Of a stretch of 26,352 bases of DNA, positions 11,640 through 21,834 are shown piece by piece. The translations under genes and the position numbers were made by a program. The DNA is taken from the NCBI GenBank assembly GCA_905182995.1, contig CAJJDP010000187.1, positions 55,808-82,159 of the forward strand. The letters are read 5' to 3'. The notes under the pieces are model-generated. The model did no database searches. It had not been told where the DNA came from and saw only the letters and a program-made list of their open reading frames with translations. The DNA comes from Paramecium octaurelia. Its lineage: Eukaryota; Ciliophora; Oligohymenophorea; Peniculida; Parameciidae. Each line of letters opens with the position of its first letter. Position 1 is the stretch's first letter.

Positions 11640-12520
11640 TCATATTTCAACATCTGACTTCAAATAGTAGAAGGCTTCTACCTTTAAGAAATCCATCCAA
11701 TTATTGACTACGATGTTATCTCCACCCATATTTAGTATTCTAAACCCTTAAACAAATTAATCTGGAAAATTTATGGTAAATATACTAATTGCCTTGCTGT
11801 CAAAAATCAATTTTTCTTGATTCTCATTTTATATGTATATTTTGATTCGGTAAAAGATGCCCAAAACCAAATTTTTAAAGTATTTAATTCATAACTTTGA
11901 GGAAGCTGAAAAGTAATTGATTGTCCTTGCAAGCTCCACGTATAATATGATAATTAGTAAATTGCATCGTTTAGACAGCTTCCGTAATTTCCACCTAAAA
12001 AAACATTTTATTTTCTTGATGATATGATTGCTCCTCTATTTAATTATAAGACATTCTTATATTTTCCTCTGATGATTGATAACAACTCATCCTATTGTTT
12101 CAAACAAATTTAAATTGTGGCTGTTAGAAAATTAACAATTATAAGCATCTTCAATATCTATAACTTCTTTAACATTTATGAATTATAATAAATTATGATT
12201 AGATATTTGAACTTCAATTTTTTTTGTAAAAGTAATCAAGCATTAAATAAATTATGATAGATTGTTTAAGTTAATTAATCTATTTCATTTGATTCTACTT
12301 AAGTCTTTGATATTGAAGAATTTTAACAGATTAAATTATATATTTTTCTCATTTGCTAAAATACTGTTTGTAAAATAATAAATCATGAAGGGATATTCTA
12401 TAATTTATTAAATAGGTTAAATTAAATATCATACACTTCTTAACCTAACAAGTTAATATATCCTGATTTTTGAGAGAGATTATTAGATTCAATCTAAGTA
12501 TACGTGTTTAGAAACAAGCG
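11640..12520 (-). pseudogene. Relic of a discoidin-domain protein (F5/8 C type, BTBD9-like)
   Basis: The frame entering from about 12200 reads SIIRGKYKNVLQLNRGAIIS, FLGGNYGSCLNDAIYQLSYY, then TWSLQGQSITFQLPQSYELN and TLKIWFWASFTESKYTYKMR, to a TGA at 11807-11809. A neighbouring frame continues with ISIFTINFPDQFVQGFRILN, then MGGDNIVV and FLKVEAFYYL, ending at a TGA at 11640-11642. The order (tight N-terminal strand, G-x-S-I-x-F-x-L-P-x-x-Y-x-L-N-x-L-K-I-W-x-W, Y-x-Y-K, then F-P-D-x-x-V-x-G-F-R-I and K-V-E-A-F-Y) matches the discoidin-like domain that follows BTB/BACK in BTBD9. Upstream pieces (KNVKEVIDIEDA, helical Gln-rich stretches) are in other frames. At least three breaks make it a pseudogene. 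In intact relatives the domain binds ligands or partners. Confidence 0.55.
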
Positions 12521-12703
12521 CTATGTAATTAATTATTCTATTTAATCATTTGTAAAAATTTTGAAATATATTATGTTTAAGTATGCGAATTAGAAAATAA
12601 GGGAGAAATATAATAATGGATTAGTTAAGTGTCTTAAACTAAATCTTTATTATCAGATTAAATTCAACTTTATTATAAATAATATTAAGTTTACTCTAGC
12701 AAA

Positions 12704-13479
12704 ATGAAAAAATTAATAATGGTAGATGAAACAGAAAGTCTTTAGCATAATTATAATAAGATATATAAAGCATATAAACCTAAAATGCATCACAATAAAA
12801 ATTAATTCATCAACTAAAATAATATATTATATAAGCTAAATAATAACAAACTGATTTATTCAATGAATAGAAAAGTGAATTAGAAAATTCGAATTCAAAC
12901 GAAAGATCCTCAATATTTGATTGATACTCTGAATTAATAATTAGTATGATTTTATTAATAGTTCTATTTGCAATCATAAGAATAATTTTCTTATGGTCAA
13001 TCATAATAATAAACATTCAAACATAAAGATTTTATAGTAAACTACTTGAATGCAATACAACAATTTCTTATAATTATGATTCCAAAATAAAGAGTGTTTA
13101 GGTTTAGATTTAGAATAATTGAATTGAACAACATGATGAGTAGGTTATAAGAAAATGATTTAAAACACTAGTTATGAAGACAACTTATAGTGTTGGCAAA
13201 GATAATTTTTTCCGCATTTGGCATAGGACTTACGGTATTTGATATTGTGGTCGCTGTTGGAATCACAATTAAGAGGATAAGAATGGTAAAAATATTTCTT
13301 TTCAATACAGTGTGTATGATGTAGTAGAAGTAGGAGTCGATATAGAAAAAAAATAGATTAAGTGGATAAAATAAAAAACAAACTAAAATTTTGTAAATTT
13401 ATTATTGAAATTTAGAGTCTTGAATTTGATAGTACAACGGATTTATATCCATACATACATATTAAAGAAAAGACCTTGA
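12704..13479 (+). pseudogene. Relic of a SPRY-like (B30.2-type) domain protein
   Basis: An ATG at 12704 opens MKKLIMVDETESLQHNYNKI, then KIYKAYKPKMHHNKNQFINQ and IRIQTKDPQYLIDTLNQQLV, TGA at 12947-12949, then more Gln-rich sequence in the same frame (FYQQFYLQSQEQFSYGQSQQ). After a frame change near 13050-13190 a frame reads KDNFFRIWHRTYGI, TGA, GRCWNHNQEDKNGKNISFQY and VYDVVEVGVDIEKKQIKWIK, ending at a TGA at 13477-13479. The last part (N-x-I-S-F-x-Y, D-V-V-E-V-x-V-D, K-K-x-I-x-W) is the C-terminal half of a SPRY-like fold as found in many Paramecium proteins. The N-terminal half of the fold is poorly preserved. The minus-strand ORF over 12810-13016 is its shadow. Confidence 0.5.
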
Positions 13480-13574
13480 CTTACTTGAAATTTTTTCAAT
13501 TTAGTTTACTGCGTTTAAAAGAGAAAAAAATATTTATTTATAATAGATAAATATATTGACCTTAGGTGAAGCCT

Positions 13575-13950
13575 CTATTTGTTATTTCATGATCAATCTT
13601 AAACTTAAAGTAATTTAAGCATCTTCCTAATGTAACCCTTTTCTTCACTTAAAAAATTACCACTGGATTAACAATATTAAATCTTCACCATTTTCATTGA
13701 AGATCACTTAAAAGAAGCAATGCACTCAAGATCCTGAGACTTCTTATTCATCTTCATATTGAAGTATTTCAACTACTTGTCTCAGAAATGACTGTAAATA
13801 TAGATATAATTACTTCTTCTAATCTCATGCAATAGGGTTTAGAATGACATCATCCTTCAGTAATTTCATAATATATAGACCTCTTTTATATATTTTGCAA
13901 GCTCTTAAGTGTTTAATGTCCTTATACACCAAAAGTTTAATTATTTTTTG
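13575..13950 (-). pseudogene. Small unrecognised coding-like fragment
   Basis: The minus strand gives short protein-like pieces in two or three frames: MKLLKDDVILNPIA before a TGA, EDEQEVSGS then TGA then FFQVIFNENGEDLILLIQWQ, and LGRCLNYFKFKIDHEITNRG. Strand bias supports minus-strand origin. There is no domain and the frame is heavily broken. Confidence 0.3.
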
Positions 13951-14303
13951 GCCAGAAGAAAGGGATGTAGTTAGATTTCTAATTTATTTAGATTGAACAA
14001 TCTATCTAATTGAAGATGTAATATTAAATTTTATTCTATTTTATTTTAATCCGACTAATTTCATTATTATTCTGATAATATAATTTTGTACTCGGGAAAT
14101 GATTAAAGAATAGAATAGGATTTGTACTCTGAAAATAATCAACTATGAGAATGCAAAAATATATCATTATAATAATTATTGTTATTATTATGATTAATTT
14201 AATTCCATTATAATGAAAATTTCATAAGAAAAATATTCTAATGACTATTTTTAATTATAATAACATTCATTGATTTAATTTCTTTTTGCGAAATTCTAAT
14301 TTA

Positions 14304-15361
14304 TCATTTGAGAATACCCTTTTGATTTATTGTATATTGATCATTCGGATCAATGGTTAATGATTTCTCATAATAAATTAGAGCCATTTATATTGTTATT
14401 AATCTCTTAATATGAAGTGATTTTTGATACATTATACGCAACCTCCTAAAAATTTAGATGATTGGATACCTTTTGATTAAAGAGAAAATGTATTTTTTGG
14501 ATTGATGGAGAGTGCTTAATCCAATACTTATAAAGACTCATTATATTTTTTCAATATTCTTAAGCATCCTCCTATTAATATAATTATAACTCAAACTACC
14601 TTTTTCACCTAAGGAATTAATATGCTTAGGATCAATAGCTAATGCTTTATCCAGCTAACTGATTGCTTCCTCATATTTATTTAAAAGTCTTAAACATGCT
14701 CCTATTAATTATCAACTATTTTCATCTTTGCACCATAGAGATTATTAGGATTTTGTTATATTGACGGATCTAAAATATCTATTGCTTCTGTAATTTTATC
14801 CTTCCAATATAAATCAAAAGCTAAATATTATCACATCGAATTAACTTAATTATATAACTCCTTAGAATATAATCTATCATCAATTTATTAATAATTAAAT
14901 GACGATAATTATAATTATTAATATAAATTATCGAATTTATCAGTTAATTTCATAGTCTAATCTGAAATGATTGTTGTGATTGATTATTTGTATTCAATTA
15001 ATTTGAGGGTTGAATTCAAATAGTCATATATTTACTTTGAGTTTAAATTTATTATTCTTTCTTTTTGCAATGAAGATTTTTATCTGATCCCTCTTTTTAA
15101 TAAAGAAAATGACTGATTCAGACTTTCTACAAATGTATTTGGATCATCAATCAAATTATCAAATTCTATATTTTTTTTTTTTTTTCTCATCCAAAATCCC
15201 ATCAAACTATTGATTTTTTCAACATCATCTAAATGATCAAGATGGCTTCTTCCCTTCTTAATACATATAAAATAATTTAATCTAAATTCACTACAAAATG
15301 AATTGAAACAAATCGTCTCTATCTCATCCTTATGATCATATTCTTAACATTCTAACTTCAT
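14304..15361 (-). pseudogene. Pseudogene of a Cys/His zinc-finger plus TPR protein
   Basis: The start at 15361 reads MKLECQEYDHKDEIETICFN, then CSEFRLNYFICIKKGRSHLD and HLDDVEKINSLMGFW, a Cys/His module like the N-termini of many Paramecium TPR and WD40 proteins. A run of 15 T on the plus strand (15171-15185) codes poly-Lys and throws the frame. The shifted frame goes on with EFDNLIDDPNTFVESLNQSF and a long helical linker to a TGA at 14831-14833. TPR units follow in three frames: KYEEAISQLDKALAIDPKHI (14600-14700), KKYNESLQVLDQALSINPKN (14460-14570) and YYEKSLTIDPNDQYTINQKG (14320-14400), ending at a TGA at 14304-14306. Each unit keeps the TPR signature (Y-x-E/K-x-x, A/S-L-x-I-D/N-P). One in-frame TGA and about four shifts make it non-functional as it stands. 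The T15 run could also be a sequencing length error. Confidence 0.75.
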
Positions 15362-15549
15362 ATCTGGTTAAAACTAAATCATTTTTTATACCTAATACAT
15401 ATAAATTTTATTTAACTATTAAAAATCACATTAGCATAGAAATTAATCAAAAATATTAATTCTAGAATGCTTATCGAGTGATTAACAGTTTTACTACAGA
15501 ATTTTTATTTAAGGTATGGAAGTATTTTAAACGTTTTTGCACTTCAAAC

Positions 15550-17400
15550 TCAGTTGTCACGATCTTAAAATACATTAAGGAGAAGCTGTTCTTCCATCAG
15601 AAGTTGAAGCTCCAACAAAATGCTGGTTTTACTGAAAAATTCGATGATTCTAAAAACTAGACTGATATAATAATTATAGAATCGGTTGCAAGTAAATTGA
15701 TTATTTTGAACTTCATCTGGAGTTAACTGAAAACAAGCATCCTATTTTGATTTGAATTTTTGCTTTTAATTATTCTATAGAAATATCTGTTAAGAATAGA
15801 AATATATTAAATAATTAATAAATAGATAATGTTTTTATTTATATTTAAATATATTCTCTTAAAAATAAAATAGATTTCTTATTAATTTAAGAATTGTATT
15901 AGTTTGATCTTCTAATTATATGAATTGTTGTAATAATTTGAAGTAGGTCTATTATTTTCAAACTAGTTAAAATAACCTATTAGATTTTCTTCTTCTTTTA
16001 ATTTCTTGAGTTTTCCAATCATATATCCAGAAATAATCAATTATCTCAAAATTTCTTCATAAGTCATTATTTATACTGGAATAGGTTTTATATTATCATT
16101 AGCCTTCAACTGTAATTTGCTGATTAGATACTTCTAATTTGTGAAACAACTAAAAGTATACATTGGTTACAAGTGTTTTTAAAAATTGAAAATGCAGACG
16201 AATAAAAGAGTTTCAATACTTTTAATTACCTTTTAGCAGAATCTATAAATTACAAAAGAATCTAACTGTAATATAACGTTATTATCAATAAATTCTGACT
16301 TTTTGGCTTTATTTATGTTTCTTAGACAGTTGATATTTCCTTCATATGCATTTATCTACTTTCACTAATTGATGTTGAAAAAATTATATATAGGACAAGA
16401 AAAGGTTACTCAATTATATAAAGAATGCAAAAAAATGATAATTAGGACAACTCATACCAAATGTAAAAATGTTGCACTGAAAAGAATTTCTTATTAAAAG
16501 ATTTAACAGTTAATATTATAATCCACAATTGGTGTTCAAATGATTAGAATCTATCAAAAAAAATATAAATTTATTTGTACTTAATTTATTGATTTCAAAA
16601 TACTATATTCTCCTCGAAAAAGTATTCAAATTTACAACATTGTTTAAAAGTTAGCAAGACAATTACAGAAACAATACTTTGGATCGTACCTATCCTTATA
16701 TAAAATGTTAAAACTATTTGTAACTACGCTCTAGTAATTTTGATGATTCAAATTGATGGATAATTGGAGCATTTCTCTGAGCATTTGATATTAATATTGA
16801 AATCAATTTCTCTGCATAATTGAGAAATTTAATATATTCGAAACATGTATAAAGCAAATTTGAAAAAATAATAAATTCAAATTTCGATGTTTTTTTATAT
16901 AGTTCAAATTAATGTGTTCTATATTCTATAATTAATAATCATATTTACTAGAAGGCATAGAGTTTAAAATTTGGATAACGTATCACAAATTGATTAAAAT
17001 GTAATCGTTATAACCCTCTTATAACTAAGTGCTTCATAAACTGTTTGTAATACAACTCAACTGTTTTATATATAGATCTTTAAATTAAAGTAATAGTATT
17101 GTCGTAAATCTGCTAGAGACACATTTTTTTAAACAGATCAAACTACAAACAATATCCCTATCTTGAGTATCAGTCTAAGTATTTATATTCTCAGGATGCT
17201 TTTATTGATAGTCATCATTGTAATTATCACTTTATTTAAACAATTTTAGTTAACCTTCCATTTTCAACATGAGCCCTACAGTCCCTATTTATCCATCAAA
17301 CACCACTTAGTTCTTTCATTCACCTCAATATCAATATCATGTTTTTATGGTTTTGAAATGTAATCATGCTTCTATTTGTCAAAAATACTTGAGGCTCAAC
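15550..17400 (-). pseudogene. Long unrecognised minus-strand gene relic
   Basis: Minus-strand pieces in order from 17400 downward: FDKQKHDYISKPQKHDIDIE and VNERTKWCLMDKQGLQGSC; MEGQLKLFKQSDNYNDDYQQ and TDTQDRDIVCSLICLKKC; MCLQQIYDNTITLIQRSIYK, VELYYKQFMKHLVIRGLQRL, TGA near 16940; FEYIKFLNYAEKLISILISN and QRNAPIIHQFESSKLLERSY (16860-16640). From an ATG at 16163 come MYTFSCFTNQKYLISKLQLK, IMTYEEILRQLIISGYMIGK and KLKKLKEEENLIGYFNQFEN. Finally FQLTPDEVQNNQFTCNRFYN reaches a TGA at 15550-15552. The long open frame between is partly AT-rich spacer. A single decayed gene of about 500 codons is possible, but two neighbouring genes cannot be excluded. No family is recognised. Confidence 0.45.
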
Positions 17401-17566
17401 TTGCAATATATTGTTAATTAAGTCTAATTCCAAATGAATTTAGCTTTTTTTTGTTCTTTTAGCAGGAAACTAAGATAGTAAGAGATTTGTGTAGCAGTAA
17501 AAATATTATAGTATTATTAATTTTTGAATTAAAAGGCTATAATTTTTGAATGAATAAATTTCATGA

Positions 17567-18109
17567 ATTGAATGGCTATCCTATTCGAAGCCCAATCTTA
17601 TAAATATTTTTAGTAATGAACAGTTGATGAGAAATCTTTATTAGCTACATCCTCAAGGGGCAGCTTCAAAGTAAGAATTTATGTGAAAAAAATTTAACTT
17701 AAGTATAATTTGGAATTATTTATTTAAAGTTCTAAACCATTTTTAGATAGATAATTTCAAAAAAATACAATAAATCTTTAGAAAAGATTAATTTCAAATA
17801 TCTTACAGCACTCTTTAACCTAACCAAATCATGTAGCCTCAGGATTAATTTGATTAAAGTTGAATTTACAACATAATTATCTAAAAAAAGTACGACTTTA
17901 ATTATAATGAAATAACAGCATCCTAGAATATACTCAAAAATATTTCTAAAGTTATTCTCCACGACTCTTCTAATGATCTAGGCTTAAATTAATGGAAATA
18001 ATTTGATTAGGGTTTTTCTGAAGATGGTTAATGTCATTCTGCTATGCAAATCTTTTTCATTTTCGAAATTCAGACTTAGTAGGAACTACCTTCCATCGCT
18101 CTGACTTGA
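17567..18109 (+). pseudogene. Short plus-strand coding-like relic
   Basis: Pieces read IEWLSYSKPNLINIF and NEQLMRNLYQLHPQGAASKQ to a TGA at 17684-17686. Then KPFLDRQFQKNTINLQKRLI and NILQHSLTQPNHVASGLI end in a TGA. Then ISKVILHDSSNDLGLNQWKQ, FDQGFSEDGQCHSAMQIFFI and IQTQQELPSIALT end at a TGA at 18107-18109. The three pieces are in different frames. A 210-codon minus-strand open frame (17666-18298) covers the same bases, but its composition is hydrophobic and low in complexity. I favour the plus strand. No family is recognised. Confidence 0.4.
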
Positions 18110-18242
18110 AATATAACGCTACTTCAAGTTTAAACAATAGTTTCGATGTTTATTGAAAGTGATTGAACGTTTCTGGTTTATTAATTTAGTTTCAGCTTAT
18201 TCATGTGCCTTGTTTTTTGTTTGAGTTTTATTTTGGAAATTA

Positions 18243-19587
18243 AATGCTTTATTAATATCTGACTTTGTTCCTGTAAATCGAGTCGCTTAAGTCAGCATCA
18301 CAAAAATTCTCAATAGTCATATAAACCTTCAACCTTTCTGGATTAAACTTCATGGACATATTTCAATAATATCTTAGTAAGCAATCAAATAACATCATCT
18401 GCATATCTTAAAGATCTTTAAGGCACCTATTGATTCAGTACCTTTGCATTACATTATTACAGTAATTATTTCAGATGAAGGAATTTAAGAAAACACTTTG
18501 GATAGATATAAAATGTGGGACATTTTAACCAAGAAATATAAGCTCTTCGAAATAAATACCTTAAACTTCAATAGTTCATAAAGTTTCTCCATCTCAATTT
18601 TTGTCATATTTTGTTAGGTTGAAAAAACCATATGAGATGGCTTATTGTAGCAATATATGTATTCGTCATCCTTCTCGATCATCTCACCTATCCTTATTTC
18701 TTTAAGATAACTTGTCTTTACATCCAAAGTTTCTACTCCAATCTTGTGCATTTGTTTCAAGGTCTATTGTGAGACTCCTAATCTGTTAATACTCCTGTAA
18801 TTTCTTACATCTTGTTAATGAATTTATGTATATTCATCTTCTAATTAGTAATGTAATCTTATTTTCTAGTCATTTTAATCATCAACTGTTTTCTATTACT
18901 TCCCAATATCAAACATTAATATATAAAGCCATTACAGAAACTTTATGATATTCGAGCTAGTGACAGATACTTCAACATCCTTCCCTAGATATCTTGATGA
19001 GGCACTTCCCCCACTTTAAATTTCACTCTTCTTCATTATAGTAGTTTCTAATTCCATAAAATCTCAACTCATTTGTAAAGATCTTCCCCTTTATATCTTA
19101 GGATAGGGTTTAGTGCCCTTTCAAAATTCCCCTTTCTATGAAATCATTAGAAATCTTTAAAGAAGACATTATTATTAATAAAATATATAAAAAAATATGT
19201 TTAATCTTTCTCCATTTTATGCTTGTTCTCAATACTATATTGGTATTGCCAAAAATTAATTAAAACTTTAAATTTCTTTTATGAAAGCAGAGTAGTTTTT
19301 ATAGTAACTGCTATGAAGCTATCCCATCTGCACTACTAAATCTCAAGTTTCCAAAGTCAAAGCAAACTATATTCGTATTCTTATTGATAATTCCATTAAA
19401 GTTACTTGAAATCTATTACCTAATGGCAATTTTAAAGAAACTGCTAGAACCATAGCTTTATTGTTTCTTCTCATGCCATATATTTTCATGAAAATCAGCA
19501 TTTCAACTAGTTCTAATCCAATATTTGATACCTTTACGATTGTGGCTAATTGCAAAATACTGTTTTGTCCTCCTATAGTTGACTATG
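18243..19587. repeat. Direct repeat copy 1 (1,345 bases)
   Basis: This block recurs, identical wherever I compared it, at 19589-20933, an offset of 1,346 bases. It ends exactly at the N. Such perfect identity next to a gap character suggests that two contig ends overlapped but were not merged; a true recent tandem duplication is the alternative. Confidence 0.9.
18395..19057 (-). pseudogene. Copy 1 of the minus-strand coding-like frame (see 19741-20403)
   Basis: This is the duplicate, within repeat copy 1, of the 220-codon open frame described at 19741-20403, with the same start context, sequence and TGA. If the repeat is an assembly artefact, only one of the two exists. Confidence 0.35.
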
Positions 19588-19588
19588 N
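19588..19588. other. Single unknown base (N) marking an assembly join
   Basis: The only ambiguous base in the window lies exactly between the two identical 1,345-base blocks. It most likely marks a scaffold join of unknown length. Confidence 0.9.
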
Positions 19589-20933
19589 AATGCTTTATTA
19601 ATATCTGACTTTGTTCCTGTAAATCGAGTCGCTTAAGTCAGCATCACAAAAATTCTCAATAGTCATATAAACCTTCAACCTTTCTGGATTAAACTTCATG
19701 GACATATTTCAATAATATCTTAGTAAGCAATCAAATAACATCATCTGCATATCTTAAAGATCTTTAAGGCACCTATTGATTCAGTACCTTTGCATTACAT
19801 TATTACAGTAATTATTTCAGATGAAGGAATTTAAGAAAACACTTTGGATAGATATAAAATGTGGGACATTTTAACCAAGAAATATAAGCTCTTCGAAATA
19901 AATACCTTAAACTTCAATAGTTCATAAAGTTTCTCCATCTCAATTTTTGTCATATTTTGTTAGGTTGAAAAAACCATATGAGATGGCTTATTGTAGCAAT
20001 ATATGTATTCGTCATCCTTCTCGATCATCTCACCTATCCTTATTTCTTTAAGATAACTTGTCTTTACATCCAAAGTTTCTACTCCAATCTTGTGCATTTG
20101 TTTCAAGGTCTATTGTGAGACTCCTAATCTGTTAATACTCCTGTAATTTCTTACATCTTGTTAATGAATTTATGTATATTCATCTTCTAATTAGTAATGT
20201 AATCTTATTTTCTAGTCATTTTAATCATCAACTGTTTTCTATTACTTCCCAATATCAAACATTAATATATAAAGCCATTACAGAAACTTTATGATATTCG
20301 AGCTAGTGACAGATACTTCAACATCCTTCCCTAGATATCTTGATGAGGCACTTCCCCCACTTTAAATTTCACTCTTCTTCATTATAGTAGTTTCTAATTC
20401 CATAAAATCTCAACTCATTTGTAAAGATCTTCCCCTTTATATCTTAGGATAGGGTTTAGTGCCCTTTCAAAATTCCCCTTTCTATGAAATCATTAGAAAT
20501 CTTTAAAGAAGACATTATTATTAATAAAATATATAAAAAAATATGTTTAATCTTTCTCCATTTTATGCTTGTTCTCAATACTATATTGGTATTGCCAAAA
20601 ATTAATTAAAACTTTAAATTTCTTTTATGAAAGCAGAGTAGTTTTTATAGTAACTGCTATGAAGCTATCCCATCTGCACTACTAAATCTCAAGTTTCCAA
20701 AGTCAAAGCAAACTATATTCGTATTCTTATTGATAATTCCATTAAAGTTACTTGAAATCTATTACCTAATGGCAATTTTAAAGAAACTGCTAGAACCATA
20801 GCTTTATTGTTTCTTCTCATGCCATATATTTTCATGAAAATCAGCATTTCAACTAGTTCTAATCCAATATTTGATACCTTTACGATTGTGGCTAATTGCA
20901 AAATACTGTTTTGTCCTCCTATAGTTGACTATG
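19589..20933. repeat. Direct repeat copy 2 (1,345 bases)
   Basis: This is identical to 18243-19587 as far as I compared. It continues without interruption into the unique sequence after 20934, whereas copy 1 continues to the left into 18242. Dropping one copy would give a continuous sequence across the N. Confidence 0.9.
19741..20403 (-). pseudogene. Minus-strand coding-like frame downstream of RT-like remains
   Basis: An ATG at 20403 gives 220 codons to a TGA at 19741-19743. The composition is protein-like, for example RYLGKDVEVSVTSSNIIKFL, LHYQLEDEYTQIHQQDVRNY, RSINRLGVSQQTLKQMHKIG and EIRIGEMIEKDDEYIYCYNK. It follows, one frame off, a piece resembling the C-terminal region of non-LTR reverse transcriptase proteins (see 20404-21560), so it may be that protein's tail. 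Right at its end another frame reads RYADDVI (19738-19755), the reverse transcriptase active-site tetrapeptide, followed after further frame changes by MKFNPERLKVYM. YADD could be a coincidence. Function is not established. Confidence 0.35.
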
Positions 20934-21560
20934 AGTCCAAGTTTATGAGTTATTTGAATGAAGATTCTTGTGCACGTCAATGTAACTTCTTAATTAGCAA
21001 TCATCTCGACGTTGTCAGACAAAAAAAGGAAATGAGCAAAAGGAATATATTTTTAAATCTCGAAAAATTATAATAATTTAAATCTATGATTATTTTATGG
21101 GCTCTTTGCAGATTATGTTAAAATAAATTACTTCTTACATCTCTTTCTCTTGTATCTAAGACTTCTTGATGTTTTTTATGCTAAATTCCAAATATATAGC
21201 TCCTAATAATGTAGTATTTCTAAATGAATTTGATAAAATATATACTCTCCCTTCTAAATCGTAATTTTATGCACTTATATATCAGTAAGTTTTTCAGAAG
21301 ATTTGATTAGCAAATCAAAGTTTATTGACAAGTATTCAATAAAGTTTATTATTATTTAGACCATAATAATAAAAGCTATTCTTAAAAACTGTATGATCTA
21401 GTCTAAATAATTATTTTAGGAACAATCAAATGGGTGCTATTCTAAAAGTGATTTAAGATTAAATTTTACCCTTAATTTATTACAAAATAATATTTAAGCA
21501 GGTTAGGGTATTTTTTATCCAATGTTAAAATCTTTTCTTTTGTTTCAAAATAATCATAAC
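20404..21560 (-). mobile_element. Decayed non-LTR retrotransposon, RT and C-terminal part (tentative)
   Basis: One minus-strand frame stays open from about 21545 to a TGA near 20855. It includes LEQHPFDCSQNNYLDQIIQF and IIINFIEYLSINFDLL, which resemble the RT segment with Q-x-G-F...T-x-D-Q-I and the first aspartate block. Then LFLSDNVEMIANQE sits where F/YADD would lie, and KLGLIVNYRRTKQYFAI matches the G-L-x-x-N-x-x-K-T-K motif that follows. After that TGA, in the same frame, come GNLRFSSADGIASQQLLQKL and FIERGILKGHQTLSQDIKGK, then FTNELRFYGIRNYYNEE, like the F-E-R-K-I-L...T-N-E-L-x-x-x-Y block of LINE C-termini. The active site is degenerate. A second frame is also open over 20960-21560, so the call rests on motif order only. 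Confidence 0.35.
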
Positions 21561-21834
21561 TTATGTATAACTTTGGTGATGAATCAAGGTTTAAAACTTT
21601 GAAAGAAGAATTTTAAAATAAGCTTGATTAAATAATTGATCAATAATTACCATTTTTTAGATGGAACTTCTTTTCTATATAACTCCAGCAAAAATACACA
21701 CATTCTTCTTTAGCAGTGATGGCTAAAAGTACTAATATGAGTCACATTTTAATTTGAATTATTGTTGCACTTCATAATGATAATGTAAATATTAATGTAA
21801 TTAAATTTCCATAAATTTCAAATGTAAATCTCAG

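Noticed and set aside
12810..13016. Minus-strand 68-codon ORF under the standard code
   Set aside because: It overlaps the plus-strand SPRY-like relic, whose composition is more natural. The ORF is hydrophobic and AT-driven.
15478..15750. Plus-strand open frame of about 90 codons
   Set aside because: It opens with GTG rather than ATG, and the minus strand carries the tail of the relic at 15550-17400 (QLTPDEVQNNQFTCNRFYN).
17269..17553. Plus-strand 94-codon frame beginning MSPTVPIYPSNTTQFFHS
   Set aside because: The minus strand here reads DIDIEVNERTKWCLMDKQ and FKQSDNYNDDYQQKHPEN, which is more convincing and continues the relic at 15550-17400.
17666..18298. 210-codon minus-strand open frame containing a hydrophobic 76-residue ORF (17732-17962)
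   Set aside because: The plus strand over the same bases gives better protein-like pieces (LYQLHPQGAASKQ, QWKQFDQGFSEDGQCHSAMQ). Long TGA-free frames are expected by chance at this base composition.
20807..21073. Plus-strand 88-codon ORF
   Set aside because: It lies opposite the minus-strand RT-like frame with the NYRRTK motif and shows no family features.
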